A stretch of 7,000 nt of DNA from Campylobacteraceae bacterium. GTDB lineage: Bacteria > Campylobacterota > Campylobacteria > Campylobacterales > Sulfurospirillaceae. How positions within the stretch are numbered: the first letter of the stretch is position 1; each line of letters begins with the position of its first letter. Under the pieces are notes generated by a model. It saw only the letters and a program-made list of their open reading frames with translations, was not told where the DNA came from and ran no database searches. Below are positions 1 to 6,048 of the stretch, piece after piece. The stretch lies in contig JALUMZ010000255.1 in the NCBI GenBank assembly GCA_027055635.1, positions 1-7,000 of the forward strand. The letters run 5' to 3'. A program made the position numbers and the translations under genes.

Positions 1-53
1 ATTATGATTATTATTACAATTACTACAGTAATTAATATATATTTTCCATCCAT
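1..53 (-). CDS. Possible 5' end of a membrane protein gene running off the left edge
   Basis: On the minus strand an ATG at 53-51 opens a frame with no stop to the window edge. It reads MDGKYILITVVIVIIII, a short polar start followed by an unbroken hydrophobic stretch like a first transmembrane segment. Against it, I see no Shine-Dalgarno sequence upstream, only 17 codons are visible, and A+T-rich DNA easily gives Ile/Val runs. A TATAAT lies at 64-59 on the same strand, too close to the ATG for an ordinary leader. The same bases on the plus strand can be read as a Tyr/Asn-rich tail ending in TAA at 33-35, so the coding strand is not settled. Confidence 0.2.
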   Translation of the reverse strand, partial: MDGKYILITVVIVIIII

Positions 54-61
54 GTCATATT

Positions 62-92
62 ATAGCAAAAACTTCTTAGAAGTTTTTGCTAT
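62..92. terminator. Perfect 14-bp hairpin with TTA loop, possible bidirectional terminator
   Basis: Positions 62-75 are an exact inverted complement of 79-92, separated by a 3-nt loop (TTA on the plus strand). The stem includes a run of five A and the matching five T, so either transcript ends its stem in a U-rich arm. Neither strand has a long T tract after the stem, so it is not a textbook intrinsic terminator. It lies 10 bp outside the inverted-repeat element at 103-375. It is the first strong hairpin after that element for transcripts coming from ccsBA, and could be that gene's original terminator. Confidence 0.5.
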
Positions 93-102
93 TTCCATAA
101 AT

Positions 103-125
103 TATTACTCCACCGACTAAATACA
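103..125 (+). repeat. Left terminal inverted repeat (23 bp)
   Basis: The core ACTCCACCGACTAAATACA, plus four more bases outward, is an exact reverse complement of 353-375. The GC-richer core CTCCACCGAC stands out from the surrounding A+T-rich DNA, as expected for a protein-recognised end. The innermost three bases (123-125) can alternatively pair in the small hairpin 123-139. Confidence 0.85.
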
Positions 126-139
126 TCAACTTTTGATGT
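123..139. repeat. Small 7-bp hairpin just inside the left inverted repeat
   Basis: ACATCAA (123-129) pairs exactly with TTGATGT (133-139) around a 3-nt loop. It has no counterpart beside the right repeat, so it gives the element a left-right asymmetry. Confidence 0.6.
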
Positions 140-230
140 TTTAGTTTTGTTCATAGACGAGGCAGATTTATGAAGGCTTAGCTATAGCTTAAGTCAAGTA
201 AATCTAACGAAGTATATGGGCAAAACTAAA
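140..230. repeat. Internal long imperfect hairpin A
   Basis: Positions 140-155 pair continuously with 215-230 (two G-T wobbles at 150-151). After an imperfect stretch, AGATTTA (164-170) pairs with TAAATCT (199-205). The tip holds the palindrome AGCTATAGCT at 180-189, extended by CTT/AAG (177-179 with 191-193) around a one-base bulge. Mismatches are scattered rather than clustered, as in a structure kept by selection or an old inverted duplication. Confidence 0.7.
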
Positions 231-240
231 GCACCCGAAG

Positions 241-343
241 GGAAAACAGATACTCGGCAATCTGCAAACAGAAAAATTCTTGAACTAGCTATAGCTAGTT
301 CTGCAAATTTTTCTGTTCACATCTTACCCAGTCTCTGTTTTTC
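241..343. repeat. Internal long imperfect hairpin B with 20-bp perfect palindromic tip
   Basis: The two halves (241-291 and 292-343) align with very few gaps. The tip 282-301 is a perfect 20-bp palindrome centred on CTATAG. Below a short unpaired patch, 267-278 pairs perfectly with 306-317. The base, 241-250 with 334-343, pairs with one G-T wobble. The middle of the stem is looser. It is separated from hairpin A by a 10-nt linker (231-240) and from the right terminal repeat by 9 nt (344-352). Confidence 0.7.
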
Positions 344-352
344 AAAAATTGG

Positions 353-375
353 TGTATTTAGTCGGTGGAGTAATA
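353..375 (-). repeat. Right terminal inverted repeat (23 bp)
   Basis: Exact reverse complement of 103-125, with the core GTCGGTGGAGTAAT near its outer end. Its last base is 1 bp from the TAA stop of ccsBA (379-377). Confidence 0.85.
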
Positions 376-376
376 T

Positions 377-3300
377 TTATAATTTTTTGTCCATCTTTCT
401 ATTTCTATAGGCTAAAGCTATAACGATAAATACAGTTGCAATAGTATAGTAAACAAATGTTGGAATCGGAACAGGATCTCCTGTTGCATACGAGTGCATA
501 CCGGATAGATAAAAATTAACTCCAAAGTATGTCATTATAACTGAAGAGTATGCAAGTGTTGAGGCAACTGCAAAAGAGAAAGGAGTAGCAAGTTTTGGAA
601 TAAATCTAAAATGCACAACTGCTGCATAAACTAAAATAGATACCAGTGCCCAAGTCTCTTTTGGATCCCAGCCCCAATATCGCCCCCATGATTCATTTGC
701 CCAGACTCCCCCTAGAAAGTTTCCAACGGTCAATAGGCTTAGTCCTAAAATCATAGACATTTCATTGATTCTTGTAGCCTCTATAATGCTTCTGTCTATC
801 TCTTTAGCTCTTTTTGTTGTAGAGCCCGGTTTTCTTATTATAAAGAGTAGTAGAGTAAAAAAACCAAGAAGTGCCGTCAAGCCTAAAAATCCATAACTTG
901 AAGTGATTACCGAGACATGGATATTGAGCCAGTACGATTTTAATACAGGCACAAGTGTCGTCATTTGAGGATCCATCCAGCTTAGATGTGCCACAAAGAG
1001 AGTTACACCTGCTAGTATAGTAGTCAACGCCAAGGCGATAACCGCCTGCCTTGAGAAGATAAGCCCTGAGAGGATGATAGCCCACGCTATATATATCATA
1101 GATTCATATCCATTGCTCCAAGGAGCATGTTCTGTGATAAACCATCTCATACCCAAGCCTGCCGTATGAACAATAAATGCCAGAACAGTTAGCGCAAAAA
1201 ATATCTTTGTAACAAATTTTATATTTAGTGATGGCTTTGCCATTTTTGCAAAAATAAAGAGTAAAAGAATCAAACCTGAAAGCAGATAAACAGGCATCAA
1301 TCTTTGAAATATCTTTGCTTTATTGAAAAACACTTCTGCTTTTATCTTGCTTGGGCTTGGAATTATATCTGCTGCATATTGCTCCTGATACTTCTTGATA
1401 CCATCAATTGCACTATTTGCATCACTCCAATCACCGGTAGTCAAACCTTTTTGAATACCGTTAAAATAAGTAGTTAAAATTTTTCTCACCTCTTTAACTT
1501 CATTTGGAGGAAATGTCTTGATTGCCTGCTCAGGTCCATACCATTTATGTGTCGGGTCATTTACTTTTGGAATCATTTTAAATATTTCCCCGGTATATAC
1601 CATATAGCAAATATTTAGTCTTTCATCAACTTTTAGCACATCTTTATCAAATTTATTTCTATCTGAGGGGTTTTTTCTACTCGCCTCTTCTGCATATCTT
1701 GCAAGTTTATAGCCGGAACTTCCTTTTGTTTTTCCAAAAAATTGGTTGAAGCTAGCATATTTTTCATTTTTACCCATGCCTATTATCTTCTTTAGAGTCG
1801 GGTGAAAGACTTTTATCAATTTTTGAGTTTGCCACTCTTTAGGAGAAGCCATCATACCTAGGGTGACCTGATTTGGAGTTAAGCCTTTATAACTAAAACT
1901 TCTATTTACTTTATTTAAGAAATTTTCACTAACGGTATCAATCGGCATTATCCTGCCATCAGCACTCTGGACTAAGATTGTTCCAAAATACTCAGCACTT
2001 TTTTTATCATACTTCTTCAAAAAATCAAATGTAGCATCTGCTTGTAGATTTCCTACATGTAGAACACCAAATGTCAAAAACAGTGCTAGCAATACAGATT
2101 TTACTTTGTTTGTATCTCTTTGAATCATATATGCCAATTTCCTAAATCTGCTTTTTGGATTTAGTATATTCAAAAATAGTCCAAGAGCCAATAAAAAGTA
2201 CCCTAGATAAGTTGGCCATTTTCCCGGATCTTTATTGACTGATAAAATTGTTCCTAACTCGTCTTGATCATAAGAGGATTGGAAAAATCTATATCCTCCA
2301 TAATTTAACACATGATTCATATATATCCTAAATGGCATATTTACACCCTTTGTTTTATCTATTACCTCTACCTCACTAGCATAAGACATAGGTGACATTG
2401 AGCCGGGATATCTGTCTAGCTGAAACTCTATCAATTTAATGGCAAAAGGCAGTCTTACGATCTTACTACCCCACTCCAAACGAAAAGGAGTTCCCTCTAT
2501 CATCACTTTTTTAGTAAATCCTTTTGAACCTTTTCCTCGACCAAACATCGCAACTTCTTTTGTTTTGCCTTTATAAGAAACATCAACTATAACAGCTGAA
2601 AGTTTCATGCCTTTTCGTCCTTTAAATAGGGGATTTGTTTCACTTACAATTTTCTCTTTTGCACTTTTAAGCATCTGTCTAGGGGCTATATTTACTTTAC
2701 CGATAGTATAAAGTTTTCCTGTTGTGAACTCATACTCCCTGTTTGCCTCAAATTGTCCTTTTTTATTTACTACCATTTGAAACCAGCTGATTGGAGCTTG
2801 TGATTTTATATAAAATTTTCCATCTTTTACTCTTATATTTACAATATTTTTGCTTGTAGGTGATGTTTTCCTGTCAAATGTTATGATATTATTTCCTGCA
2901 ATATAAACTTGCCCCTCTTTTAAAGTGATATTTTCCGGTGACCCATTGGCACTGACTAGCATAGTAATTGCCGGCTTTCCATTTGGATCGCTTACTAGTT
3001 TTGTGACAGCATTTGGCACAAACTCTTTAAATTTTATATCTGCCCTATCGCCTGCAACATCTAGTTTTATATCAAATTTATTATCTCCAACGCTAGAGAG
3101 AAGTTTTTTAAGTGCCACTCTATACTCTTTATCACCCTTTATAGCGCTTACACTCACATAAGAGTCACTAGAGATCATCCTATTTTCAGTATCTCCATTT
3201 CTTATGTGTAAAATACCCTCATATCCAAAATATCTGGTAATTCCAGCCCCTAAAAGTATAACAATCAAGCCTATATGAAATAAAAAAGCCGGAAGTTTAT

Positions 3301-3520
3301 CTTTCTTGTACATTTTGTACTTATAGATATTGTAGATTAGTTGAATTCCAAGGAGTATCTGGATGGCCTCAAACCACCAAGAAGTATAAATAACAGCCCA
3401 TGCTGCTTCAGTGCCAAAATCATTTTCTACAAATGTGGCAACACCGCTGGCAATACCAAATAAAAATAGAAAAAGAACTGCTGCTTTCATAGAAAGTAGT
3501 GTTTTGAGAAGTTTGCTCAT
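377..3520 (-). CDS. ccsBA: Fused cytochrome c biogenesis protein CcsBA (ResB-ResC), system II haem exporter and ligase
   Basis: This protein moves haem across the inner membrane and attaches it to CXXCH motifs of apocytochromes c in the periplasm. The 1047 residues comprise a ResB/CcsB half (membrane helices near 10-30, 47-65, 77-95; periplasmic domain about 97-435; helix 436-453), a hydrophobic segment 475-490, a periplasmic linker about 495-738, and a CcsA half with many helices from 740 to 1037. The haem-handling WWD signature is clear at 940-959 (WGRYWGWDPKETW). Likely haem-ligand histidines, by analogy with studied fusions, are H82 and H970 in the membrane and H868 and H1009 on the outer face; H798 lies in a conserved-looking EHAPWSNGYES segment. 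The ATG at 3520 follows AGGGG (3530-3526) at 5 nt. The C-terminus extends 38 residues past H1009 and looks intact despite the inverted-repeat element 1 bp after the stop. No thioredoxin-like partner gene is in the window. Confidence 0.95.
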   Translation of the reverse strand: MSKLLKTLLSMKAAVLFLFLFGIASGVATFVENDFGTEAAWAVIYTSWWFEAIQILLGIQLIYNIYKYKMYKKDKLPAFLFHIGLIVILLGAGITRYFGYEGILHIRNGDTENRMISSDSYVSVSAIKGDKEYRVALKKLLSSVGDNKFDIKLDVAGDRADIKFKEFVPNAVTKLVSDPNGKPAITMLVSANGSPENITLKEGQVYIAGNNIITFDRKTSPTSKNIVNIRVKDGKFYIKSQAPISWFQMVVNKKGQFEANREYEFTTGKLYTIGKVNIAPRQMLKSAKEKIVSETNPLFKGRKGMKLSAVIVDVSYKGKTKEVAMFGRGKGSKGFTKKVMIEGTPFRLEWGSKIVRLPFAIKLIEFQLDRYPGSMSPMSYASEVEVIDKTKGVNMPFRIYMNHVLNYGGYRFFQSSYDQDELGTILSVNKDPGKWPTYLGYFLLALGLFLNILNPKSRFRKLAYMIQRDTNKVKSVLLALFLTFGVLHVGNLQADATFDFLKKYDKKSAEYFGTILVQSADGRIMPIDTVSENFLNKVNRSFSYKGLTPNQVTLGMMASPKEWQTQKLIKVFHPTLKKIIGMGKNEKYASFNQFFGKTKGSSGYKLARYAEEASRKNPSDRNKFDKDVLKVDERLNICYMVYTGEIFKMIPKVNDPTHKWYGPEQAIKTFPPNEVKEVRKILTTYFNGIQKGLTTGDWSDANSAIDGIKKYQEQYAADIIPSPSKIKAEVFFNKAKIFQRLMPVYLLSGLILLLFIFAKMAKPSLNIKFVTKIFFALTVLAFIVHTAGLGMRWFITEHAPWSNGYESMIYIAWAIILSGLIFSRQAVIALALTTILAGVTLFVAHLSWMDPQMTTLVPVLKSYWLNIHVSVITSSYGFLGLTALLGFFTLLLFIIRKPGSTTKRAKEIDRSIIEATRINEMSMILGLSLLTVGNFLGGVWANESWGRYWGWDPKETWALVSILVYAAVVHFRFIPKLATPFSFAVASTLAYSSVIMTYFGVNFYLSGMHSYATGDPVPIPTFVYYTIATVFIVIALAYRNRKMDKKL

Positions 3521-3521
3521 A

Positions 3522-3551
3522 GAATCCCCTATAATAAAATATAGGGAATTC
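3522..3551 (-). promoter_or_regulatory. Leader hairpin enclosing the ccsBA ribosome binding site
   Basis: In the ccsBA leader, 3551-3540 pairs with 3533-3522: a 12-bp stem with one mismatch (3526/3547) and a 6-nt loop. The downstream arm contains the only Shine-Dalgarno-like sequence (AGGGG, 3530-3526), and the stem ends 1 nt before the ATG. No T run follows, so it is not a standard terminator of livF. If it forms in the mRNA it would hide the ribosome binding site. Whether it is regulated or simply melted by ribosomes is unknown. Confidence 0.5.
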
Positions 3552-3569
3552 TAACAGATGAAAGTAAAT

Positions 3570-3575
3570 ATTATA
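3570..3575 (-). promoter_or_regulatory. Candidate -10 box for ccsBA
   Basis: A perfect TATAAT reads on the minus strand at 3575-3570, just after the livF stop and 50 nt before the ccsBA ATG. I see no good -35 hexamer, but the sequence upstream is A/T-rich, and Campylobacterota housekeeping promoters often lack a clear -35. A start about 7 nt downstream would give a leader of roughly 40 nt containing the hairpin at 3551-3522. Such hexamers are frequent by chance in DNA this A+T-rich. Confidence 0.35.
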
Positions 3576-3579
3576 TTAA

Positions 3580-4275
3580 TTAACCGCCTAAGTATTTTTG
3601 TCTGATAGTATCATCACCTATCAACTCTTTAGCATCTCCGCTCATAGCAATTTGACCATTTTCTAGTACATATGCGCGATCTGATATATTTAGTGCGGCA
3701 TAGGCATTTTGCTCAACCAAAAGGATTGTGATTCCCTCATCTCTAAGTCTTGTTATAGTCTCAAAAACCTCTCCAACAATCTTTGGGGCAAGTCCGAGAC
3801 TAGGCTCATCTAGCATCAAAAGTTTTGGCTCACTCATCAATGCTCTAGCAATCGCAAGCATCTGCTGTTCACCGCCACTTAGAGTTCCTGCCATTTGAGC
3901 TTTTTTCTCCTCTATTCGCGGGAAGAGTTTATACATCTCATCTTTTAAATGCTCATAATTTTCATCATTATTAAAAGCACCCATACGAAGATTCTCTTCA
4001 ACACTGAGATTTATAAATACTCTTCTACCCTCAGGCACTAGAGCAAGCCCTTTTTGCACTAAAGTATGGGTTTTGTGATTCTTAGTGTCATATCCGCCAA
4101 AGACTATCTCACCTTTTCTCTTTATGCTATTCAAAAGTGCGCCTAGAGTTGATGTTTTTCCTGCTCCATTTGCACCAATCAATGAGATAATTTCACCCTC
4201 TTTTACCTCAAAATCTATACCTCTTACAGCAGCAATTACACCATAATATACTTCTAAATTTTTTACTTTAAGCAT
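3580..4275 (-). CDS. livF: Branched-chain amino acid ABC transporter ATP-binding protein LivF
   Basis: This is the second cytoplasmic ATPase of the HAAT-family importer. It is expected to pair with LivG and drive uptake through LivH/LivM. With the chosen start it has 231 residues, near the usual family size. Walker A is GANGAGKT (34-41), the family segment PEGRRVF follows at 81-87, the ABC signature is LSGGEQQ (132-138) and Walker B LLMLDEP (152-158). The switch-histidine position is Gln (VEQN, 187-190), normal for LivF. A longer frame opens at an ATG at 4314, but I prefer the ATG at 4275: it starts the typical MLKVKNLEVYYG N-terminus and has GGGGG (4289-4285) 9 nt upstream. It overlaps the end of livG by 8 nt, which suggests translational coupling. 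The substrate could also be another amino acid or amide. Confidence 0.93.
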   Translation of the reverse strand: MLKVKNLEVYYGVIAAVRGIDFEVKEGEIISLIGANGAGKTSTLGALLNSIKRKGEIVFGGYDTKNHKTHTLVQKGLALVPEGRRVFINLSVEENLRMGAFNNDENYEHLKDEMYKLFPRIEEKKAQMAGTLSGGEQQMLAIARALMSEPKLLMLDEPSLGLAPKIVGEVFETITRLRDEGITILLVEQNAYAALNISDRAYVLENGQIAMSGDAKELIGDDTIRQKYLGG

Positions 4276-5035
4276 GTTTAAAATCCCCCAAATATGCTGC
4301 AACAACTTTCTCATCCACTATAGCTTCGCTTGGTTTTCCCTCAAATATCTCTTCACCATAATCAAGAACCAAAACTTTATCACACATATTATTTACAAAT
4401 TTCATATCATGCTCGATCAGCAAGATAGTCAAGCCGTATTCATCTTTAATATTTTTGATGATTTGCGACAAATCTTCTGTCTCATTTGGATTCATACCGG
4501 CTGCGGGTTCATCAAGTAGAAGAAGCTTTGGATTTGTTGCAAGTGCTCTTGCTATCTCTACTTTTCTTTGATTTCCATAGCTAAGTGAAGAGGCATTTGT
4601 ATTTGCATATTTGGCTATACCAAATCTCTCCAATATCTCCATAGCATCATTTTTTAGCTTTTTCTCATAAAGAAAATATCTTGGAAGCCTTAGGATCGAC
4701 TCAAAATAGGTATAATTTGCTTGATTGTGAAATCCAATAAGAACATTATCAAGTACGCTCATACTTTTAAAAAGCCTTATATTTTGAAAAGTTCTTGCAA
4801 TCCCTCGCTGAACTATCATATTTGGTTTCAAGCCACTTAACTCTTCATGGTTAAATTTCACTTTTCCTTTTGTCTGTATATAGTTACCTGTTACGATATT
4901 AAAAAGTGTTGTTTTACCTGCTCCATTTGGTCCAATTAACCCATAAATTTGTCCGGCTTCAACACCAAAACTAAGGTTATCTATGGCAACAACTCCACCA
5001 AATTGCATCGTTATATTTTGAAGTTCTAAAACCAT
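4268..5035 (-). CDS. livG: Branched-chain amino acid ABC transporter ATP-binding protein LivG
   Basis: This is the first cytoplasmic ATPase of the importer. The 255 residues match the usual LivG length. Walker A is GPNGAGKT (35-42), the Q-loop glutamine is Q84 in RTFQN, the signature is LSYGNQ (151-156), Walker B is LLLLDEP (171-177) and the switch histidine is H209 in IEHD. The aromatic/basic insert near 103-128, before the helical part of the domain, is typical of LivG and distinguishes it from the shorter LivF. Its ATG shares one base with the livM stop (TAATG), and a full AGGAGG lies 8 nt upstream inside livM. Confidence 0.95.
   Translation of the reverse strand: MVLELQNITMQFGGVVAIDNLSFGVEAGQIYGLIGPNGAGKTTLFNIVTGNYIQTKGKVKFNHEELSGLKPNMIVQRGIARTFQNIRLFKSMSVLDNVLIGFHNQANYTYFESILRLPRYFLYEKKLKNDAMEILERFGIAKYANTNASSLSYGNQRKVEIARALATNPKLLLLDEPAAGMNPNETEDLSQIIKNIKDEYGLTILLIEHDMKFVNNMCDKVLVLDYGEEIFEGKPSEAIVDEKVVAAYLGDFKHA
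4285..4289 (-). promoter_or_regulatory. Ribosome binding site that favours the short livF start
   Basis: GGGGG on the minus strand lies 9 nt before the ATG at 4275, inside the 3' end of livG. The alternative ATG at 4314 has only a weak GTGG upstream, so this site argues for the 231-residue LivF. Confidence 0.6.
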
Positions 5036-6039
5036 TATTTATTCCTCCTAAATATATCCGTCAACTCTTTATTGCCAAAAAGTCCTCTTCTTGCAAACAA
5101 CATAAGTATAACCAAAAGTATAGAAAAAACAACCATTCTAAGACCCGGGTGAGCACCTGTATTGTATCCGAAAATATCCATGTTTTGATCTAAAAATCTC
5201 AGCCATTCTGTTCCGCCCATAACAAGTATTGCACCAAGTATCGTTCCACTCATAGAGCCTAGTCCACCGAGCACTATGATGATAAGAAGTTGGAATGTAA
5301 GCAAGAAAGTAAACTGGTCAGGAGCTATAGTTGTAAGCAATGAAGCCATAAGACCTCCGCCAACTCCCTCGAAAAATGCGCTAGTCATAAAAGCATAAGT
5401 TTTTATCCAAAAAGTATTAATACCCATGGCTGTCGCTGCATCTTCATCATCTCTTACTGCTTTCATAGCCCTGCCATACTTTGAATAGATGATATTTAGC
5501 ATAATCACAAATGTAACTATCATGGTAAAACCGGTCCAGTAAAGATTTGCATTATCAGGTATATCATTTAATCCTAAAGCACCATTTGTCATAGTTGGCT
5601 GATTCATAGCAAAAATTCTGATAATAAAACCAAATCCCAAAGTTACAATAGCAAGATAATCACCTCTTACCCTAAAAACAGGTATAGAGAGTATAAAAGC
5701 TAGTACAGAAGCAACAACACCACTCATGATGAGTGCCGGCAAGAAAGATGTATGCATAGCCAACACAAATGGTGTCGGGTCTTCTAAGGCAAACATATCA
5801 AGCTTAGTTTCAGCAGGAATTAAAAATAGTGCCGTAACATAAGCGCCAATTGCAACAAAGCCATTTGGCTCTAGTGAAAATTGTCCTGCAACACCATTTA
5901 TCAAGTTATAACTTAGTGCCAAAATAGCAAATATAGCTATATTGTTCAATATACTAACAGCATAAGGATCAAAATGATTTTGAGCAAACCAAACAAAAAC
6001 TATAGCTACTGCCAAAAATGATAATTTTATCGCTTTCAT
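5035..6039 (-). CDS. livM: Branched-chain amino acid ABC transporter permease LivM
   Basis: This inner-membrane permease forms the translocation path with LivH. The 334 residues carry about nine hydrophobic segments (roughly 5-20, 28-46, 60-75, 97-119, 128-144, 167-185, 215-235, 248-275, 302-316). Family marks are AGQFSLEPNGFVAIGAY (51-67), the cytoplasmic coupling loop GRAMKAVRDDEDAATAMGIN (189-208), which should dock on LivG/LivF, and GGLGSMSGTILGA (258-270). Many LivM proteins have SLGHAGF where this has SLEPNGF; I take that as lineage variation. AAGGAG (6050-6045) overlaps the livH stop and sits 5 nt before the ATG. The last codons (Arg-Arg) contain the AGGAGG used by livG. Confidence 0.94.
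   Translation of the reverse strand: MKAIKLSFLAVAIVFVWFAQNHFDPYAVSILNNIAIFAILALSYNLINGVAGQFSLEPNGFVAIGAYVTALFLIPAETKLDMFALEDPTPFVLAMHTSFLPALIMSGVVASVLAFILSIPVFRVRGDYLAIVTLGFGFIIRIFAMNQPTMTNGALGLNDIPDNANLYWTGFTMIVTFVIMLNIIYSKYGRAMKAVRDDEDAATAMGINTFWIKTYAFMTSAFFEGVGGGLMASLLTTIAPDQFTFLLTFQLLIIIVLGGLGSMSGTILGAILVMGGTEWLRFLDQNMDIFGYNTGAHPGLRMVVFSILLVILMLFARRGLFGNKELTDIFRRNK
5044..5049 (-). promoter_or_regulatory. Consensus ribosome binding site of livG within livM
   Basis: AGGAGG on the minus strand, 8 nt before the livG ATG and read as two Arg codons near the livM C-terminus. It is the only full-consensus site among the five genes, and with the TAATG junction it fixes the livG start. Confidence 0.8.
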
Positions 6040-6048
6040 ATTTGCTCC

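Larger units (their letters stand above)
103..375. mobile_element. MITE-like non-autonomous element with 23-bp terminal inverted repeats and cloverleaf fold
   Basis: This 273-bp unit is bounded by perfect 23-bp inverted repeats (103-125 and 353-375). Between them are a small hairpin (123-139), a long imperfect hairpin A (140-230) and a long imperfect hairpin B (241-343), so nearly all bases pair within one strand. No reading frame in it resembles a transposase, and the short open frame through its right half is a by-product of the repeats. Ends, size and lack of genes fit a miniature inverted-repeat element mobilised in trans. Direct repeats of the target are not clear: TA or ATT can be read at the ends depending on where the boundary is set. 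The left margin is 1 bp from the ccsBA stop codon, so ccsBA transcripts should carry the whole element. A structured RNA gene or a conserved 3' UTR are alternatives. I cannot name a family. Confidence 0.65.

Noticed and set aside
1..120. Plus-strand frame open from the edge to a stop at 118-120
   Set aside because: It crosses the perfect hairpin 62-92 and enters the terminal repeat, and the residues are low-complexity. It is more likely chance than the end of a gene.
103..375. CRISPR array or tRNA reading of the repeat region
   Set aside because: The repeats are inverted rather than regularly spaced direct repeats, and the arms lack tRNA loop sequences and dimensions despite the cloverleaf shape.
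216..410. Plus-strand open frame of 64 codons
   Set aside because: It runs through hairpin B and the right terminal repeat and into the antisense of the ccsBA end, with no ribosome binding site. Its sequence is explained by the inverted repeats.
804..1085. Minus-strand 93-codon frame inside ccsBA
   Set aside because: It is a shifted frame over the membrane-coding part of ccsBA, which is fully covered by a well-conserved protein.
4276..4314. Thirteen-codon N-terminal extension of LivF
   Set aside because: It overlaps livG, adds residues not typical of LivF, and has a weaker ribosome binding site than the ATG at 4275.
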